DNA of 64,000 nucleotides from JAMLIN01 sp041676645 (GTDB taxonomy: Bacteria; Pseudomonadota; Gammaproteobacteria; Burkholderiales; Burkholderiaceae_E): contig JBAYRO010000003.1 of the NCBI GenBank assembly GCA_041676645.1, positions 40,214 through 104,213 of the forward strand. Direction: 5' to 3'. The notes below the pieces were generated by a model. That model did not search any database and had not been told where the DNA came from. It saw nothing but the letters and a program-made list of their open reading frames with translations. Positions within the stretch are counted from its first letter, which is position 1, and every line of letters starts with the position of its first letter. The position numbers and the translations under genes were made by a program. Below, in pieces: positions 23,847 to 33,519 of this stretch.

Positions 23847-26800
23847 TCACGTGCCCGGCTCGGTGATCTCGCGCCAGCCCATCGAGCGCGGATCGAGATA
23901 GCGCAGGTAGCCCTGGGTGAGCTTGAGCTCGTTGAACTGGCCGGTGATCACCGCCCGGATGTTGCCGCCGACCCGCACCAGGCGCAGCCCGACCGCACCG
24001 GTCATCGGATCGAAGGCCGTGATCCGCGTCGGCGTGCCGTCGCCCAGGGTGCCCGGATCGTAGAGCTGCGACTGGCCGGTCTCGAAATTGGCGGCATAGA
24101 TGCGCGAGGAGCCGCCTTCGTTGCAGATCTGGGTGGTCTGCGGAATCGTGCCCAGCCAGGAGATCTTGCCGAGGTCGGTATCCTGCGGGTCGACCACCAC
24201 CCGTTCGCCGCCGCCGAGCAGGTCGTGGTACCAGCCGGCCGGCCGGGCCGGATCCGGGGTGATCGGGTTGAGCAGGTCGGTGTTGGCGATCATGTCCGAG
24301 CGCATCAGCGGGAAGCTCGGCGCTTCGCCGACCTCGCTTTCCCATGGCGCCAGCCGGGTGCCGTCGCGGAAGGCGTAGAAGCTCTGCTGTTGGGTGGTGT
24401 AGATGTCGTCCTGGCCAAGCATCCGACCCGAGCCGATGAACACGTAGCGGTTCCGGGTGATCGGCGCGACCCGGACGATCGGTCCCGAGGTGATCGACTG
24501 GTGGGCCGGCAGGCTCGCGAAATGGACCGGACTGGGCACATCGGCGGCATCGTTGCTGAAGTCGAAGCGCCAGATGTTGCCGCGGAGATCGCCGCCGTAG
24601 ACTTCGGTCACCGTGCCGTCGGCGCTGTCCGGGGTGTAGGCGGTGACCTGCGCGAGCCCGGACGGATCGAGCTCGCTGCCCGAACTGGTCGAGATCTTCT
24701 GGAGCAGGGCGCCGGTCTTGATGTCGACCACATAGAGCCAGCCCTGGCCGCTGCCGCTGGAGCCGTGCGAGGTGATGTTGTTGTAGCCCGAGGTGAGCAG
24801 CGCGACCCAGCCCCAGCGCTTGGTCTTCACCACCTGGGGCGCGCCGAAGGAGTAGCCCATCGTCGGGTCCTGGAATTCCCACAGGACCTTCCCGGCAACG
24901 CCTGTCTCCGTGTCGAAGGCGCTGGGATCGGTGACATCGATCGCGAAGTAGCCTCGGCCGCCCTTGCCGAGACCACCGATCAGGACCGAGCGCCAGTCGC
25001 CGCTCGCGCCGGTGGCGCCGTTGGTGCGGGCGAAGTCCGCGTCGTAGATCCAGGCGGTGGCGTTGACGTAGTTGCGATGGACGTAGGTCTTGCTCGCGAG
25101 GTCGGCGAGCACGCCCGGGCCGGCCCCGGCCGCTTGCGAATAGAGGAAGGAAGGCACATAGGCGAAGACCTCGGTGCCGCCTGCCGGATCGCCGTCGACC
25201 CGGGCGTCGAAGGCATGCAGCATGCCGTCGTTGGCGCCGACGTAGAGCATCTCGCGGCGGTCCTTCCAGGCCTCCTTGAAGGCGCCGTAGCCGGGATTGT
25301 AGGCTTCGGACAGAGGCGCGTTCGGTGCGCCGACGTAGCGGGCCTCGGAGTCGATGATGTCGCCCAGCTTGCTGTCGACGATGGTGCCGGTGGCGGTCTT
25401 GCGCAGCCGCTTGCGGAAGGCGCCGATGTCGTTCTTCCCGCGCAGCCATTCGAGGATCTCGGTGTCGTTGTCGAGCGCGTTCTGCTGCCAGCCCGAGAGA
25501 TTGCCCCAGCGGAACGGCCGGGCGACCCCACCCGTGGCGGTCGGGCTGTTCTTGGTCCAGGTGACGATGCGTCGGCCGTTGTCCCAGCCCTGGGCCGCCA
25601 GCTTGTCGGCGGCGTTCCATTGCTGGGCGACGGTGATGTTGCCGGATGCCTCGTCGAAGCCCGAGTAGGTATAGCCGACCAGGTTGCCCGACCAGAACGC
25701 CGGGTCGTAGCTCACCCGGAAGATGCCGGTATCGGTCTGCAGCTCGACCGAGCGGGTCGAGGTGTTGATTCCCACCGCGGTGGCGACCTGGGCGCGGATC
25801 GAGGAGAAGGCCGCCTTCAGGCCGTCGACGAGCGCTTCCGGCGAGCCGGCCTCGTAGTAGTTGTCGGGCAGGTCGTCGCCGTCGCGATCCCAGACATCGC
25901 GGATGTCGATCACGCCGTCGCCGTTTTCGTCGGCGATCGCATCACCGATGTCCAGGGTCGCCGGCGCATAGGGCCCACCGGGCGGATCGATCGTGTTCTG
26001 GTCGATGAAACCGCCGTACTTGGCCGCCAGCCAGAGCTGGTTGCGGCGGCGGGGATCGGTGCGCGAAACACCGGTGCCCCAGCTGCCCGACTCCCGGACA
26101 TCGACGAAGTAGGAGCGCACCCGCTGGCGGCCTCGCGACTGGATCGTGCCCTCGGAATCGGGTCGGATGTCCCGCGAGTTGGCATAGTAGGCGAGCGAGG
26201 CGATGTAGGCCGAGCCGTTGCAGCAGTTGACCTGGCCCGGTGCGAGATTGCCGCCGCTCGAGTTGAGCAGCTGGACGCCTTCATTGGCGAGCTCGGTGGT
26301 GATGATCTCGTTGAGCAGGGTAGAGACGTTGGCCGGAAAGCCCGCCGCGTTCGAGGGTTGCGCACCGCCCTCGTTGACGGTGGACGAGTTGCCCGGCAGG
26401 CGCTTGTCCTTGTGGGTGTTTGCATCGGCGATGCCGATGATGAAGTTGTTGGGACACCATTCGTCGGCATCCTCGAAACCGAGGGGTGGTGCCAGGGGGT
26501 CGTCCCAGTCGACGATGATCGGGAAACCGTCGACCTTGCGCGGGTTGCCTCCTCCGGTCAGGCCGAGGTTCGAGTACTCGGGCGTCGGTTCGAGGTCCAT
26601 GTAGTAGCGCAGCGCCTCGTAGTACATCTCGCTGACGGGATCATGGTTCTTGTAGCCGTCGCGGCGCCCGAAGCGGTTGAGGTAGCGTGTCACACCGGAC
26701 TGGATGATGGTGCCGGTGGTAGCGCTGGCATCTGTCGGATCCGGGTTTGCCACATAGACCCCGGTGGTAGCGTCCCATTCGCGATGGGTATTGGCGAGCT

Positions 26801-27890
26801 CGCCGATTGCGCCCAGCACCGGGCGAGTCGGACCGACGAACTTCATGCGGGCCCGCAGCACGCCTCCGTCGCGATAGATGTCGTCATCGAGCAGGTAGCC
26901 CATTGCCGCAAAGCGCACATCCATCGCGTTTTCCTGGATCAGCCCGGTGGGCTTGAGGTTTCCGGCGCTGTACGCGGTGCAGGTGGTGACGGTTTCGGGA
27001 TAGGACGGATCGCAGACCTTGACCCGGACCCGGAAGTTCTCGGTGTGGTTGGTGATTCCGCTGTTCGATGCAATGCGCATCCAGGTGTCCCGGCCCGAGA
27101 TCGAGACATAGAGTTCGCTGCGGGTAAAGGGCGTGACGCTGGCCGGTGTGGTGATCGGAACGTCGCTGAAGGCCCTGCCGATCTGCTTGACCGGGAACTG
27201 CGCGGTTCCGCCCTGGCCGTCGTGCCGGGCCTTCTCGAGTACCGTCATGGCGGAGCTGTCGATGGATCTGTCGCCGCCTGTCATCACCCAGCGGAACAGG
27301 TCGATCGTGTGCATCGTCGACCAGTTCAGGAAGTTGCCGCTCCATCCCGCACCGCCGCAGGTGGCGTCGGAGTTTGTGGGCTGGTCCTTGTAGTTCCGGG
27401 TCGGGTCATAGCCGTTGGTGTTGCCGTAGGGCTCGAAGTACTCGGCGCCTTCGTTGTAGCTGTAGCACTTGTAGGGATCGAAGTAGCCGATGTAGGGCAT
27501 CGAGAGCTGGGGCTTGAAGCTCGGGTTGCCGGTGTTTTCCGCCGCGATCCGGGACGCCCGGACCCCGGGGCTGAAGTAGCAGGCGCTGCGACCAGCGTCA
27601 CGGCCCGGGCAGCCGGTGCCCGAGGTCTCGTCGTTGTAGGCCTGGACGTTGCCGGTTGGCCACTCCACCGACAGGGCGAGCAGGACGTTGGCCGGCACGC
27701 TGAGCGTGGTGCGGGCCGGCTGGTCCGAGAGGTCGGTCTCGGCGACCGCCAGCGGTGTGTAGGCGAGGATGGTCGCCGCGATGATCGAGGACCAGCGTGC
27801 GGTGGCGCTGTCGCGCATGCGCTGCACGAAGTGGTCGGGCGTTTCGGCGGTCCGGGCGGGATCATGCGAAACAGGGTGGCTGCGCGGCAT
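23847..27890 (-). CDS. pilY1: Type IV pilus tip adhesin / assembly protein PilY1
   Basis: PilY1 (PilC family) sits at the pilus tip, promotes assembly and adhesion and can sense surfaces. The 1347-residue protein has an N-terminal signal region (IIAATILAYTPLAVAE), a large adhesin-like N-terminal half and a C-terminal PilC-type beta-propeller with segments such as LYVGANDGMLHAFDARVDGD. A calcium-loop sequence DENGDGVID at about residues 653-661, with a second acidic loop DRDGDDLPD just after it, resembles the EF-hand-like sites of PilY1 proteins. I use ATG 27890, just after the pilX stop; the open frame extends upstream over pilX but that part is not PilY1-like. No clear von Willebrand A MIDAS is visible to me. 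Confidence 0.92.
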   Translation of the reverse strand: MPRSHPVSHDPARTAETPDHFVQRMRDSATARWSSIIAATILAYTPLAVAETDLSDQPARTTLSVPANVLLALSVEWPTGNVQAYNDETSGTGCPGRDAGRSACYFSPGVRASRIAAENTGNPSFKPQLSMPYIGYFDPYKCYSYNEGAEYFEPYGNTNGYDPTRNYKDQPTNSDATCGGAGWSGNFLNWSTMHTIDLFRWVMTGGDRSIDSSAMTVLEKARHDGQGGTAQFPVKQIGRAFSDVPITTPASVTPFTRSELYVSISGRDTWMRIASNSGITNHTENFRVRVKVCDPSYPETVTTCTAYSAGNLKPTGLIQENAMDVRFAAMGYLLDDDIYRDGGVLRARMKFVGPTRPVLGAIGELANTHREWDATTGVYVANPDPTDASATTGTIIQSGVTRYLNRFGRRDGYKNHDPVSEMYYEALRYYMDLEPTPEYSNLGLTGGGNPRKVDGFPIIVDWDDPLAPPLGFEDADEWCPNNFIIGIADANTHKDKRLPGNSSTVNEGGAQPSNAAGFPANVSTLLNEIITTELANEGVQLLNSSGGNLAPGQVNCCNGSAYIASLAYYANSRDIRPDSEGTIQSRGRQRVRSYFVDVRESGSWGTGVSRTDPRRRNQLWLAAKYGGFIDQNTIDPPGGPYAPATLDIGDAIADENGDGVIDIRDVWDRDGDDLPDNYYEAGSPEALVDGLKAAFSSIRAQVATAVGINTSTRSVELQTDTGIFRVSYDPAFWSGNLVGYTYSGFDEASGNITVAQQWNAADKLAAQGWDNGRRIVTWTKNSPTATGGVARPFRWGNLSGWQQNALDNDTEILEWLRGKNDIGAFRKRLRKTATGTIVDSKLGDIIDSEARYVGAPNAPLSEAYNPGYGAFKEAWKDRREMLYVGANDGMLHAFDARVDGDPAGGTEVFAYVPSFLYSQAAGAGPGVLADLASKTYVHRNYVNATAWIYDADFARTNGATGASGDWRSVLIGGLGKGGRGYFAIDVTDPSAFDTETGVAGKVLWEFQDPTMGYSFGAPQVVKTKRWGWVALLTSGYNNITSHGSSGSGQGWLYVVDIKTGALLQKISTSSGSELDPSGLAQVTAYTPDSADGTVTEVYGGDLRGNIWRFDFSNDAADVPSPVHFASLPAHQSITSGPIVRVAPITRNRYVFIGSGRMLGQDDIYTTQQQSFYAFRDGTRLAPWESEVGEAPSFPLMRSDMIANTDLLNPITPDPARPAGWYHDLLGGGERVVVDPQDTDLGKISWLGTIPQTTQICNEGGSSRIYAANFETGQSQLYDPGTLGDGTPTRITAFDPMTGAVGLRLVRVGGNIRAVITGQFNELKLTQGYLRYLDPRSMGWREITEPGT

Positions 27891-27895
27891 GGCGG

Positions 27896-28510
27896 TCACT
27901 CGATCGGCAAGGTGAACAGGGCTTGCGACAGGGCTTCCACCCCGCGCGGTCCATTGGTACGCGCCGTGACCCGGAACACCGGGGTGCGCGGCGTCGATAC
28001 GCTCGAGCAGCGCGAGCAGTTGTCCGGCACCCGCGTGCTCGACATCGCGCAATGGTTGTCGGCGGCCGGCTCCTGCAGCGAGCAGAGGCGTTCGATCATG
28101 TAGACGGTTTCCATCCCTTCGCCGCTGGCGATCATCGACGATGTCGCGATCGGGCCGAACTCGGCGCCGAGGCTGGCGGCGTCCTTCATCGCCAGGGGGA
28201 CGCCGGCGCTGTCGGTGGGCAGGGCGACGGCCGAGTAGGCGAAGCCGCCGGCCTGGCCGAGGGCGTCGGTCTCGGTGTTCCTGAGCATCGAGAAGTGGCG
28301 GGTCGCCTGCGCTTCGAACTCGGTGATCGCCGCCCGGATCGCGATCTGGTTGCGGTTGACGGCGTCGCGCTGGAAGGAGGCGTTACGCGCGAGCAGCGTC
28401 GAGGAATCGATCATCCGCACCAGGCCGATCGATGCCATGGCCATCACGGTGACCATCACCAGGGCGATCGGCAGCGCGGTACCGCATTGGCGTCGGAGCA
28501 GGGCGTACAT
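27896..28510 (-). CDS. pilX: Type IV minor pilin assembly protein PilX
   Basis: The 204-residue protein begins RRQCG followed by TALPIALVMVTVMAMASIGLV, a prepilin-like leader and helix without the Glu5 found in other pilins, as is usual for PilX. Two Cys pairs occur near the C-terminus. PilX belongs to the minor-pilin priming complex with PilV, PilW, FimT and PilY1. It lies between pilW and pilY1 with very short spacers. Confidence 0.88.
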   Translation of the reverse strand: MYALLRRQCGTALPIALVMVTVMAMASIGLVRMIDSSTLLARNASFQRDAVNRNQIAIRAAITEFEAQATRHFSMLRNTETDALGQAGGFAYSAVALPTDSAGVPLAMKDAASLGAEFGPIATSSMIASGEGMETVYMIERLCSLQEPAADNHCAMSSTRVPDNCSRCSSVSTPRTPVFRVTARTNGPRGVEALSQALFTLPIE

Positions 28511-28522
28511 GGCGCGGTCTCG

Positions 28523-29704
28523 TCAGGTGCAGGCGCCGGCCGACGGAATCCCGCCGTAGCGCCGATGTTCCGCGCAGAGCGCGATACGCTGGTTGGGCAA
28601 TGGAACGACCGTGTCGTAGACCTGGTACTGGAAGCTGCGCTGCTCGACGCTATGGTTCAGCGTGGTCTGCACCGTCGCCGGCAGGTCCGGGAAGAGGGTG
28701 ATACTGGCCGGCCCCTGCACACCCTGCCTCTCGGTCGAGCGCACCACGATGGCAAGGCGCAGCGCCTTGATGGCCAGCGCGGCTTCGCCGTTGGCCTGCA
28801 GGTTCGCGAAGGACCAGGCGTCGGTCGGCGTGACCCAGGTGTCGACGATGTTGTCGTCGGCCACGCCGCCGGCCGAGCCATCGTCGATGCCGTAGAGGAC
28901 CTGCAGGTTCACCACGTTCTCGCCGATCGGGGCCGGCTCCGACAGGGTGATCCGCTCGAGCATGTCGAGCTGCACGAGCTGCTCGTCGTCGCTCACGCCG
29001 AACAGCGCGAAGGTCGGGGTCGCGCCGATGTTCATCAGGGTGTAGTCGGCCGGCTGCGGCAGCAGGGTGAAGCCGTTGGCGTTGTTGTAGGGAGCCGCCA
29101 GGGCGCTGGATGTCGGCACCGCGGTCGCGGCGGCCTGTCCGGTAAGCGGGGGTGTGTAGCTCGAGTCGACCTGGCCGATCTGGCAGTCGCCGCCGCTGGT
29201 GGACGGATTGGACACGAGCAGCATGTCGCCGGCCCGGAAGCCGACCGAAGGCAGGGTCTCGACCTGCGCCTGGGAGGTGATCGTCACCGCCATCGGCGCG
29301 CCGCCGGTCGAGTTGCCGGCGCTCATCACCATCACGGTGTCGGGGTTCGTGCCGCCGCCGTCGAGCACCGCGATCGGCAGCAGGTTCAGGCTCGTCGGCA
29401 GGGCGGCGAAGGGTTGCGGCCATGCGCTGGCCCGTGGCAGCAGCGCCGAGCCGTTCTGCCATGCCAGGAGCCGGCAGCCCCAGACGTTCATGCCATTGGC
29501 GAAGCCGTTGCCGGCCAGGCGCAGCTCGCGCATCAGCCGCCAGCCGGTCATGGTGCCGACCTGCTGGGCATCGGCCTGGCCGGTGGTGGCGCGCCGCCCG
29601 ATCTCGCTGGCCGAGAAACCCTGCACGATCGCGAGCGCGGCGAGCAGGCCGATGGCCATCCCGACGAGCAGTTCGACTATCGAAAGGCCTCGCTGTGAAC
29701 GCAT
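28523..29704 (-). CDS. pilW: Type IV minor pilin PilW
   Basis: The 393-residue protein starts MRSQRG and is cut before LSIVELLVGMAIGLLAALA, a type IV prepilin signal with Glu5. The long C-terminal domain is typical of PilW, which helps prime pilus fibres. The ATG at 29704 is eight bases after the pilV stop; an earlier ATG (29740) inside pilV would disrupt the leader. This is a different protein from the PilF/PilW lipoprotein at 4.2 kb despite the shared name. Confidence 0.9.
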   Translation of the reverse strand: MRSQRGLSIVELLVGMAIGLLAALAIVQGFSASEIGRRATTGQADAQQVGTMTGWRLMRELRLAGNGFANGMNVWGCRLLAWQNGSALLPRASAWPQPFAALPTSLNLLPIAVLDGGGTNPDTVMVMSAGNSTGGAPMAVTITSQAQVETLPSVGFRAGDMLLVSNPSTSGGDCQIGQVDSSYTPPLTGQAAATAVPTSSALAAPYNNANGFTLLPQPADYTLMNIGATPTFALFGVSDDEQLVQLDMLERITLSEPAPIGENVVNLQVLYGIDDGSAGGVADDNIVDTWVTPTDAWSFANLQANGEAALAIKALRLAIVVRSTERQGVQGPASITLFPDLPATVQTTLNHSVEQRSFQYQVYDTVVPLPNQRIALCAEHRRYGGIPSAGACT

Positions 29705-29711
29705 CCCGACC

Positions 29712-30206
29712 TCAGTTGTACAGGGCGCTGACCGTGACATGCCGGCGCGTGTCGGTCATGGCGCTGATCGCCCCCGAGCCGTCGCGGACCCGGTGGCGTG
29801 GAGGAACCCAGCTGATGACGATGCGCACCGTGAGCGGATCGCCGGCGACCGATGCGAACTCGACCGTCGCATCGCCGGCCGGCAGGCCCACGGCGTCAGC
29901 CTGGACCCGGTCCTGCAGCCAGAGATCGAAGAGCGCGCCGCCAGTGGTGAAATCGGCCACCACGGTGGCGGGCGACGCAATCTGCATGCGCGCCAGCAGC
30001 TCATCGGCGGCGGCCGCGGCCTCGGTGCGGTAGCGCGCATCCGATGTCACCTGGGCGCCGGAGGCCTGGGCGCCGATCATGCCGAGCACGGCGATCGCGA
30101 ACACCACGATCGCGATCAGGCTCTCGAGCAGGGTGAAGCCCGCCTGCGCTGGTCGCGGCGCGGCGGGTGTCCGGAGACGGTGCGAAACGATGTTCATCGA
30201 CTGCAT
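29712..30206 (-). CDS. pilV: Type IV minor pilin PilV
   Basis: The 164-residue prepilin has the cleavage context QAG followed by FTLLESLIAIVVFAIAVLG, including Glu5, which is typical of PilV. The ATG immediately follows the fimT stop; ATG 30197 is an alternative three codons in. It is a minor pilin of the initiation complex. Confidence 0.9.
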   Translation of the reverse strand: MQSMNIVSHRLRTPAAPRPAQAGFTLLESLIAIVVFAIAVLGMIGAQASGAQVTSDARYRTEAAAAADELLARMQIASPATVVADFTTGGALFDLWLQDRVQADAVGLPAGDATVEFASVAGDPLTVRIVISWVPPRHRVRDGSGAISAMTDTRRHVTVSALYN

Positions 30207-30839
30207 TCAGCACCCCGACGGCAGCCTTGGCTGACAGGCTGAATTGGTTCCCGCAGCTGCGGCCGAATCGCAGACCCGGATCGAGCCGCCCGGTGTCACA
30301 TAGGTGCAGAAGCGCATCGACTGGGCGACATGGTTGAACTGGACGATGCGGGGTTCGGCGAACATCACCGGCGCACCGCTGGAGATGTCGACGACGCGGC
30401 CCATCGGGGTGAAGGCGACCGACTGGAGATTGCCGGCGGTGCTGATCCCCTTGCCGAAGCGCTCGCGCGATTCGCCGGCGAGGAACTCGTCGGCATTCGT
30501 CGCGCCCTGCACGCGGACCATCCAGGCCGTGGCCGTGGCGGGGGCCGCCGGCGCGGCGCTGGCCACGTTGGCCGGGCTCGGTTCGGAACTGGTCATGAGG
30601 ACTTCGACGTTGCGGTTCAGGCGGGTCGCCTCGGCCTGCGCCTTGCGCAGCGCGGAGGCCAGCGACTGGGCGGCCGCCGTGGCCTGGCGCGAGGCCATCA
30701 TTTGTTCGAAGCTGGGTACCGCGATCACGATCAGGGCGCCGAGGATGGCGACCGTGAACATGAGCTCGAGCAGGGTGAAGCCGGCGCTCGCTCGCCGCCG
30801 GCCCGTCCGGATGAAACGGCGTGGGCCCGTCATCCTCAT
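30207..30839 (-). CDS. fimT: GspH/FimT-family minor pilin
   Basis: The 210-residue prepilin is processed after SAG before FTLLELMFTVAILGALIVIA. The GspH/FimT domain follows, with the conserved LRKAQAEATRLNRNVEVLM segment. Its 5' end overlaps pilE by four bases. FimT/FimU-type pilins join the PilVWX core, and some FimT proteins bind DNA for transformation; a C-terminal basic tail (ACQPRLPSGC) is present but DNA binding cannot be concluded. Confidence 0.88.
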   Translation of the reverse strand: MRMTGPRRFIRTGRRRASAGFTLLELMFTVAILGALIVIAVPSFEQMMASRQATAAAQSLASALRKAQAEATRLNRNVEVLMTSSEPSPANVASAAPAAPATATAWMVRVQGATNADEFLAGESRERFGKGISTAGNLQSVAFTPMGRVVDISSGAPVMFAEPRIVQFNHVAQSMRFCTYVTPGGSIRVCDSAAAAGTNSACQPRLPSGC

Positions 30840-31270
30840 TCCTTGCGCACGATGAAGCGGTTCACCGGCAGGGCGCCGGAGTACCAGCCGGCGGGCAGGG
30901 CGGCGGTCGCCTCCACGCCGGCATCGTTGATGGTGTAGACGAAGCCCGCCGAGGAATTGATCCCGGTGGCGGTCAGGGTGAACTGCTGGCCGCTGGCCGC
31001 GGTCGTGCAGCTGACATTGAACTGGCCGTCGGCATCATGGAAGTCGGCCACCGCGCAGCCAGCTCCCGAGGCGTAGCTGCGGTTGCCGGCGTAGAACTGC
31101 TCGAGGCGAAGCTTGGTTTCCTTGAGCACCGCGACGCCGGCCGCCAGCCGGGCGCGCTGTGTATAGCTGCCCCAGGCGGGAATCGCGATGGCCGCGAGGA
31201 TCCCGATGATCGTCATGACCAGCAGGAGTTCTATGAGGGTGAAGCCTTTGTGCCGACGGGTTCGAGGCAT
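30836..31270 (-). CDS. pilE: Type IV pilin PilE
   Basis: The 144-residue prepilin has a short basic leader PRTRRHKG and the mature start FTLIELLLVMTIIGILAAIAIPAW, a canonical type IV pilin helix with Glu5. Two Cys residues (GCAVAD and VSCTT) can form the disulfide-bonded region. I place the start at ATG 31270, with GGGAG upstream; the frame is open to ATG 31333 but a 29-residue leader would be unusual. It heads the minor-pilin operon pilE-fimT-pilV-pilW-pilX-pilY1-lipoprotein, so it may be a minor pilin of the PilE type rather than the major fibre subunit. Confidence 0.9.
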   Translation of the reverse strand: MPRTRRHKGFTLIELLLVMTIIGILAAIAIPAWGSYTQRARLAAGVAVLKETKLRLEQFYAGNRSYASGAGCAVADFHDADGQFNVSCTTAASGQQFTLTATGINSSAGFVYTINDAGVEATAALPAGWYSGALPVNRFIVRKE

Positions 31271-31488
31271 GCGGTAGTGCTCCGGGAGCAAGGGCCGGTC
31301 ACCGGGCAGGGCTTGGCGGGATGGCTTTTTCACCGGCTCAAGTTAGTGGGACGGGCGGCGCGCCGCGACGGGACACCGACGGGCGGCGCGTTTGCGGCGT
31401 TCAGTGGCGCGCCGCGCTAAGATTGTTCAGGGGACCGCCGCAGCCCGCGGCGCCGGCGGCGCCATGCGCCGAAGCATCGAAGACACCA

Positions 31489-33468
31489 ATGCCCGTGAAA
31501 AACAGCACACCCACCCAGCTCGCCGCCTATCTCGACTGGCTCGCCGATCGTCACGGCCTGCGGTTCGACGACTACGAGTCGCTGCACCGCTGGTCGGTAA
31601 CGGAAGTCGACGCCTTCTGGCGCTCGATCCGCGACTACTTCGATCTGCTCGATGACGGAGACCCCGAGCCGGCACTGGCCGAGGAACGCATGCCGGGGGC
31701 GGTCTGGTTCCCGGGGCTGTCGCTCAACTATGCCGAGCAGGTCCTGCGCCATGTCCGCGACGGCGATCCGCAGCGGCCCGCGATCATCCATCGCAGCGAG
31801 CTCGGCGATGACGGCGAACTGGGCTGGGCGCAGCTCGGGGAGCGGGTCGCGGCGCTGGCCACGAAGCTCGTCGAACTCGGCGTCGAGCCGGGCGACCGGG
31901 TGGCGGCCTATCTTCCGAACATTCCCGAGGCGATCGTCGCCTTCCTCGCCACGGCCAGCGTGGGCGGCATCTGGTCCCTCTGCTCGCCCGACATGGGACC
32001 GGTCGGGGTCCTCGACCGCTTCCGCCAGATCGAGCCCAGGTTGCTGGTGACCTGCGATGGCTATGTCTATGGCGGCAAGCCCCAGGACCGCATGGATGTG
32101 GTGGGCGAGATGCTCGCCGAACTTCCCAGCGTTCGCCATGTCCTGGCGCTGCCCTACCTCGATCGCGATCGCCCACTGCAGGACTTCGCCGCCGATCGGC
32201 CGGTGCATGACCTGCGTGCCGTCTGCGAGGCGCCTGCACCCGCCGGCTGGGCCCCCTTGCGACTGGCCTTCGACGCGCCCCTGTGGATCGTCTACTCTAG
32301 CGGCACCACCGGCATGCCCAAGCCGATCGTCCATGGCCACGGCGGCGTGGTGCTCGAGCACCTCAAGCTGAGCGTGCTGCACAACGACCTGGGGCCGGAC
32401 GACCGCTTCCACTGGTATTCGAGCACCGGCTGGATCATGTGGAACTGCCAGGTCGGCGGCCTGCTCGGCGGAACCACGGTCTGCCTCTACGACGGCAATC
32501 CGGGCTGGCCCGACATGGGCGCCCTGTGGCGCTTCGCGGCCGATACCGGCGTGACCTTCTTCGGCGCCGGCGCGGCCTATTACGCGAACTGCGTCAAGGC
32601 CGGCGTGCATCCCGCCGAGCACGGCGATCTCTCGCGGCTGCGCGCGCTCGGCTCGACCGGCTCGCCGCTTGCGGTCGAGAGCTACGAATGGGGCTGGCGG
32701 GAGTTCGGCCCCGAGCTGTGGTGGTGCGTGATTTCCGGAGGAACCGATTTCGCCGGCGCCTTCATCGGCGGCAACCGGATGCTGCCCACCACGCCTGGCG
32801 AGATGCAATGCCGCTGCCTGGGCGCCGCCGTCGAGGCCTGGAGCGAGGACGGCAAGCCGCTGGTCGACGAAGTCGGCGAACTGGTCTGCGTGCGACCCAT
32901 GCCCTCGATGCCGCTGCGACTGTGGGGCGACGAGGACGGCAGCCGCTATCGCGACAGCTATTTCGACATGTATCCGGGAGTCTGGCGCCATGGCGACTGG
33001 ATCCGGATCACCCCGTCGGGCAGCGCGATCATCTACGGCCGCTCCGACGCCACGATCAACCGCTTCGGCATCCGCATGGGAACAGCCGAGCTCTATCGCG
33101 CGGTGGAGACCATCCCGGCGATTCTCGACAGTCTGGTCGTCGATCTCGAGTATCTCGGCCGGCCCAGCTACATGCCGCTGTTCGTGGTCCTGCGCGAGGG
33201 CGAGGCGCTCGACGAGGCGCTGCTTGCCGAGATCAACGGCCGGATCCGCAGCGCGATGTCGCCGCGCCATCTGCCTTCGGAGGTGATCGTCGCCCCCGAG
33301 GTGCCGCGCACCCTGAGCGGCAAGAAGCTCGAGCTGCCCGTCAGGAAGCTGCTGATGGGGGTGGCGCCGGACCAGGCGCTCAATCGCGATGCGATGTCGA
33401 ATCCCGCCAGCATCGACTGGTACGTCGAGTTCGCCACGACCCGCGCGACGGCGGCCGATTCGTCCTGA
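31489..33468 (+). CDS. Acetoacetate--CoA ligase
   Basis: The 659-residue adenylate-forming enzyme activates acetoacetate to acetoacetyl-CoA. It has the family N-terminus (TQLAAYLDWLADRHGL... and VWFPGLSLNYAEQVL), the nucleotide loop YSSGTTGMPKPIVHGHGG, and the C-terminal YGRSDATINRFGIRMGTAELY and catalytic-Lys motif TLSGKKLELPVRK. Length and the LNYAE motif fit acetoacetyl-CoA synthetase better than acetyl-CoA synthetase. It permits use of acetoacetate, for example from polyhydroxybutyrate turnover. The gene is divergent from the pilin operon. Confidence 0.9.
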   Translation: MPVKNSTPTQLAAYLDWLADRHGLRFDDYESLHRWSVTEVDAFWRSIRDYFDLLDDGDPEPALAEERMPGAVWFPGLSLNYAEQVLRHVRDGDPQRPAIIHRSELGDDGELGWAQLGERVAALATKLVELGVEPGDRVAAYLPNIPEAIVAFLATASVGGIWSLCSPDMGPVGVLDRFRQIEPRLLVTCDGYVYGGKPQDRMDVVGEMLAELPSVRHVLALPYLDRDRPLQDFAADRPVHDLRAVCEAPAPAGWAPLRLAFDAPLWIVYSSGTTGMPKPIVHGHGGVVLEHLKLSVLHNDLGPDDRFHWYSSTGWIMWNCQVGGLLGGTTVCLYDGNPGWPDMGALWRFAADTGVTFFGAGAAYYANCVKAGVHPAEHGDLSRLRALGSTGSPLAVESYEWGWREFGPELWWCVISGGTDFAGAFIGGNRMLPTTPGEMQCRCLGAAVEAWSEDGKPLVDEVGELVCVRPMPSMPLRLWGDEDGSRYRDSYFDMYPGVWRHGDWIRITPSGSAIIYGRSDATINRFGIRMGTAELYRAVETIPAILDSLVVDLEYLGRPSYMPLFVVLREGEALDEALLAEINGRIRSAMSPRHLPSEVIVAPEVPRTLSGKKLELPVRKLLMGVAPDQALNRDAMSNPASIDWYVEFATTRATAADSS

Positions 33469-33519
33469 GCATGCAGGGGCGTGCGCTGGCGCGCGCTTCG
33501 TCGTTTTTCCGGAGACTTC

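Noticed and set aside
23766..28103. Very long open frame on the plus strand antisense to pilY1
   Set aside because: It mirrors pilY1 codons in a high-GC genome, has no family features and no ribosome site; the minus-strand protein is clearly PilY1.
31271..31345. Sigma-54 promoter before pilE
   Set aside because: GG and GC elements occur, but the spacing (12 instead of 10 bases) does not fit a -24/-12 promoter.
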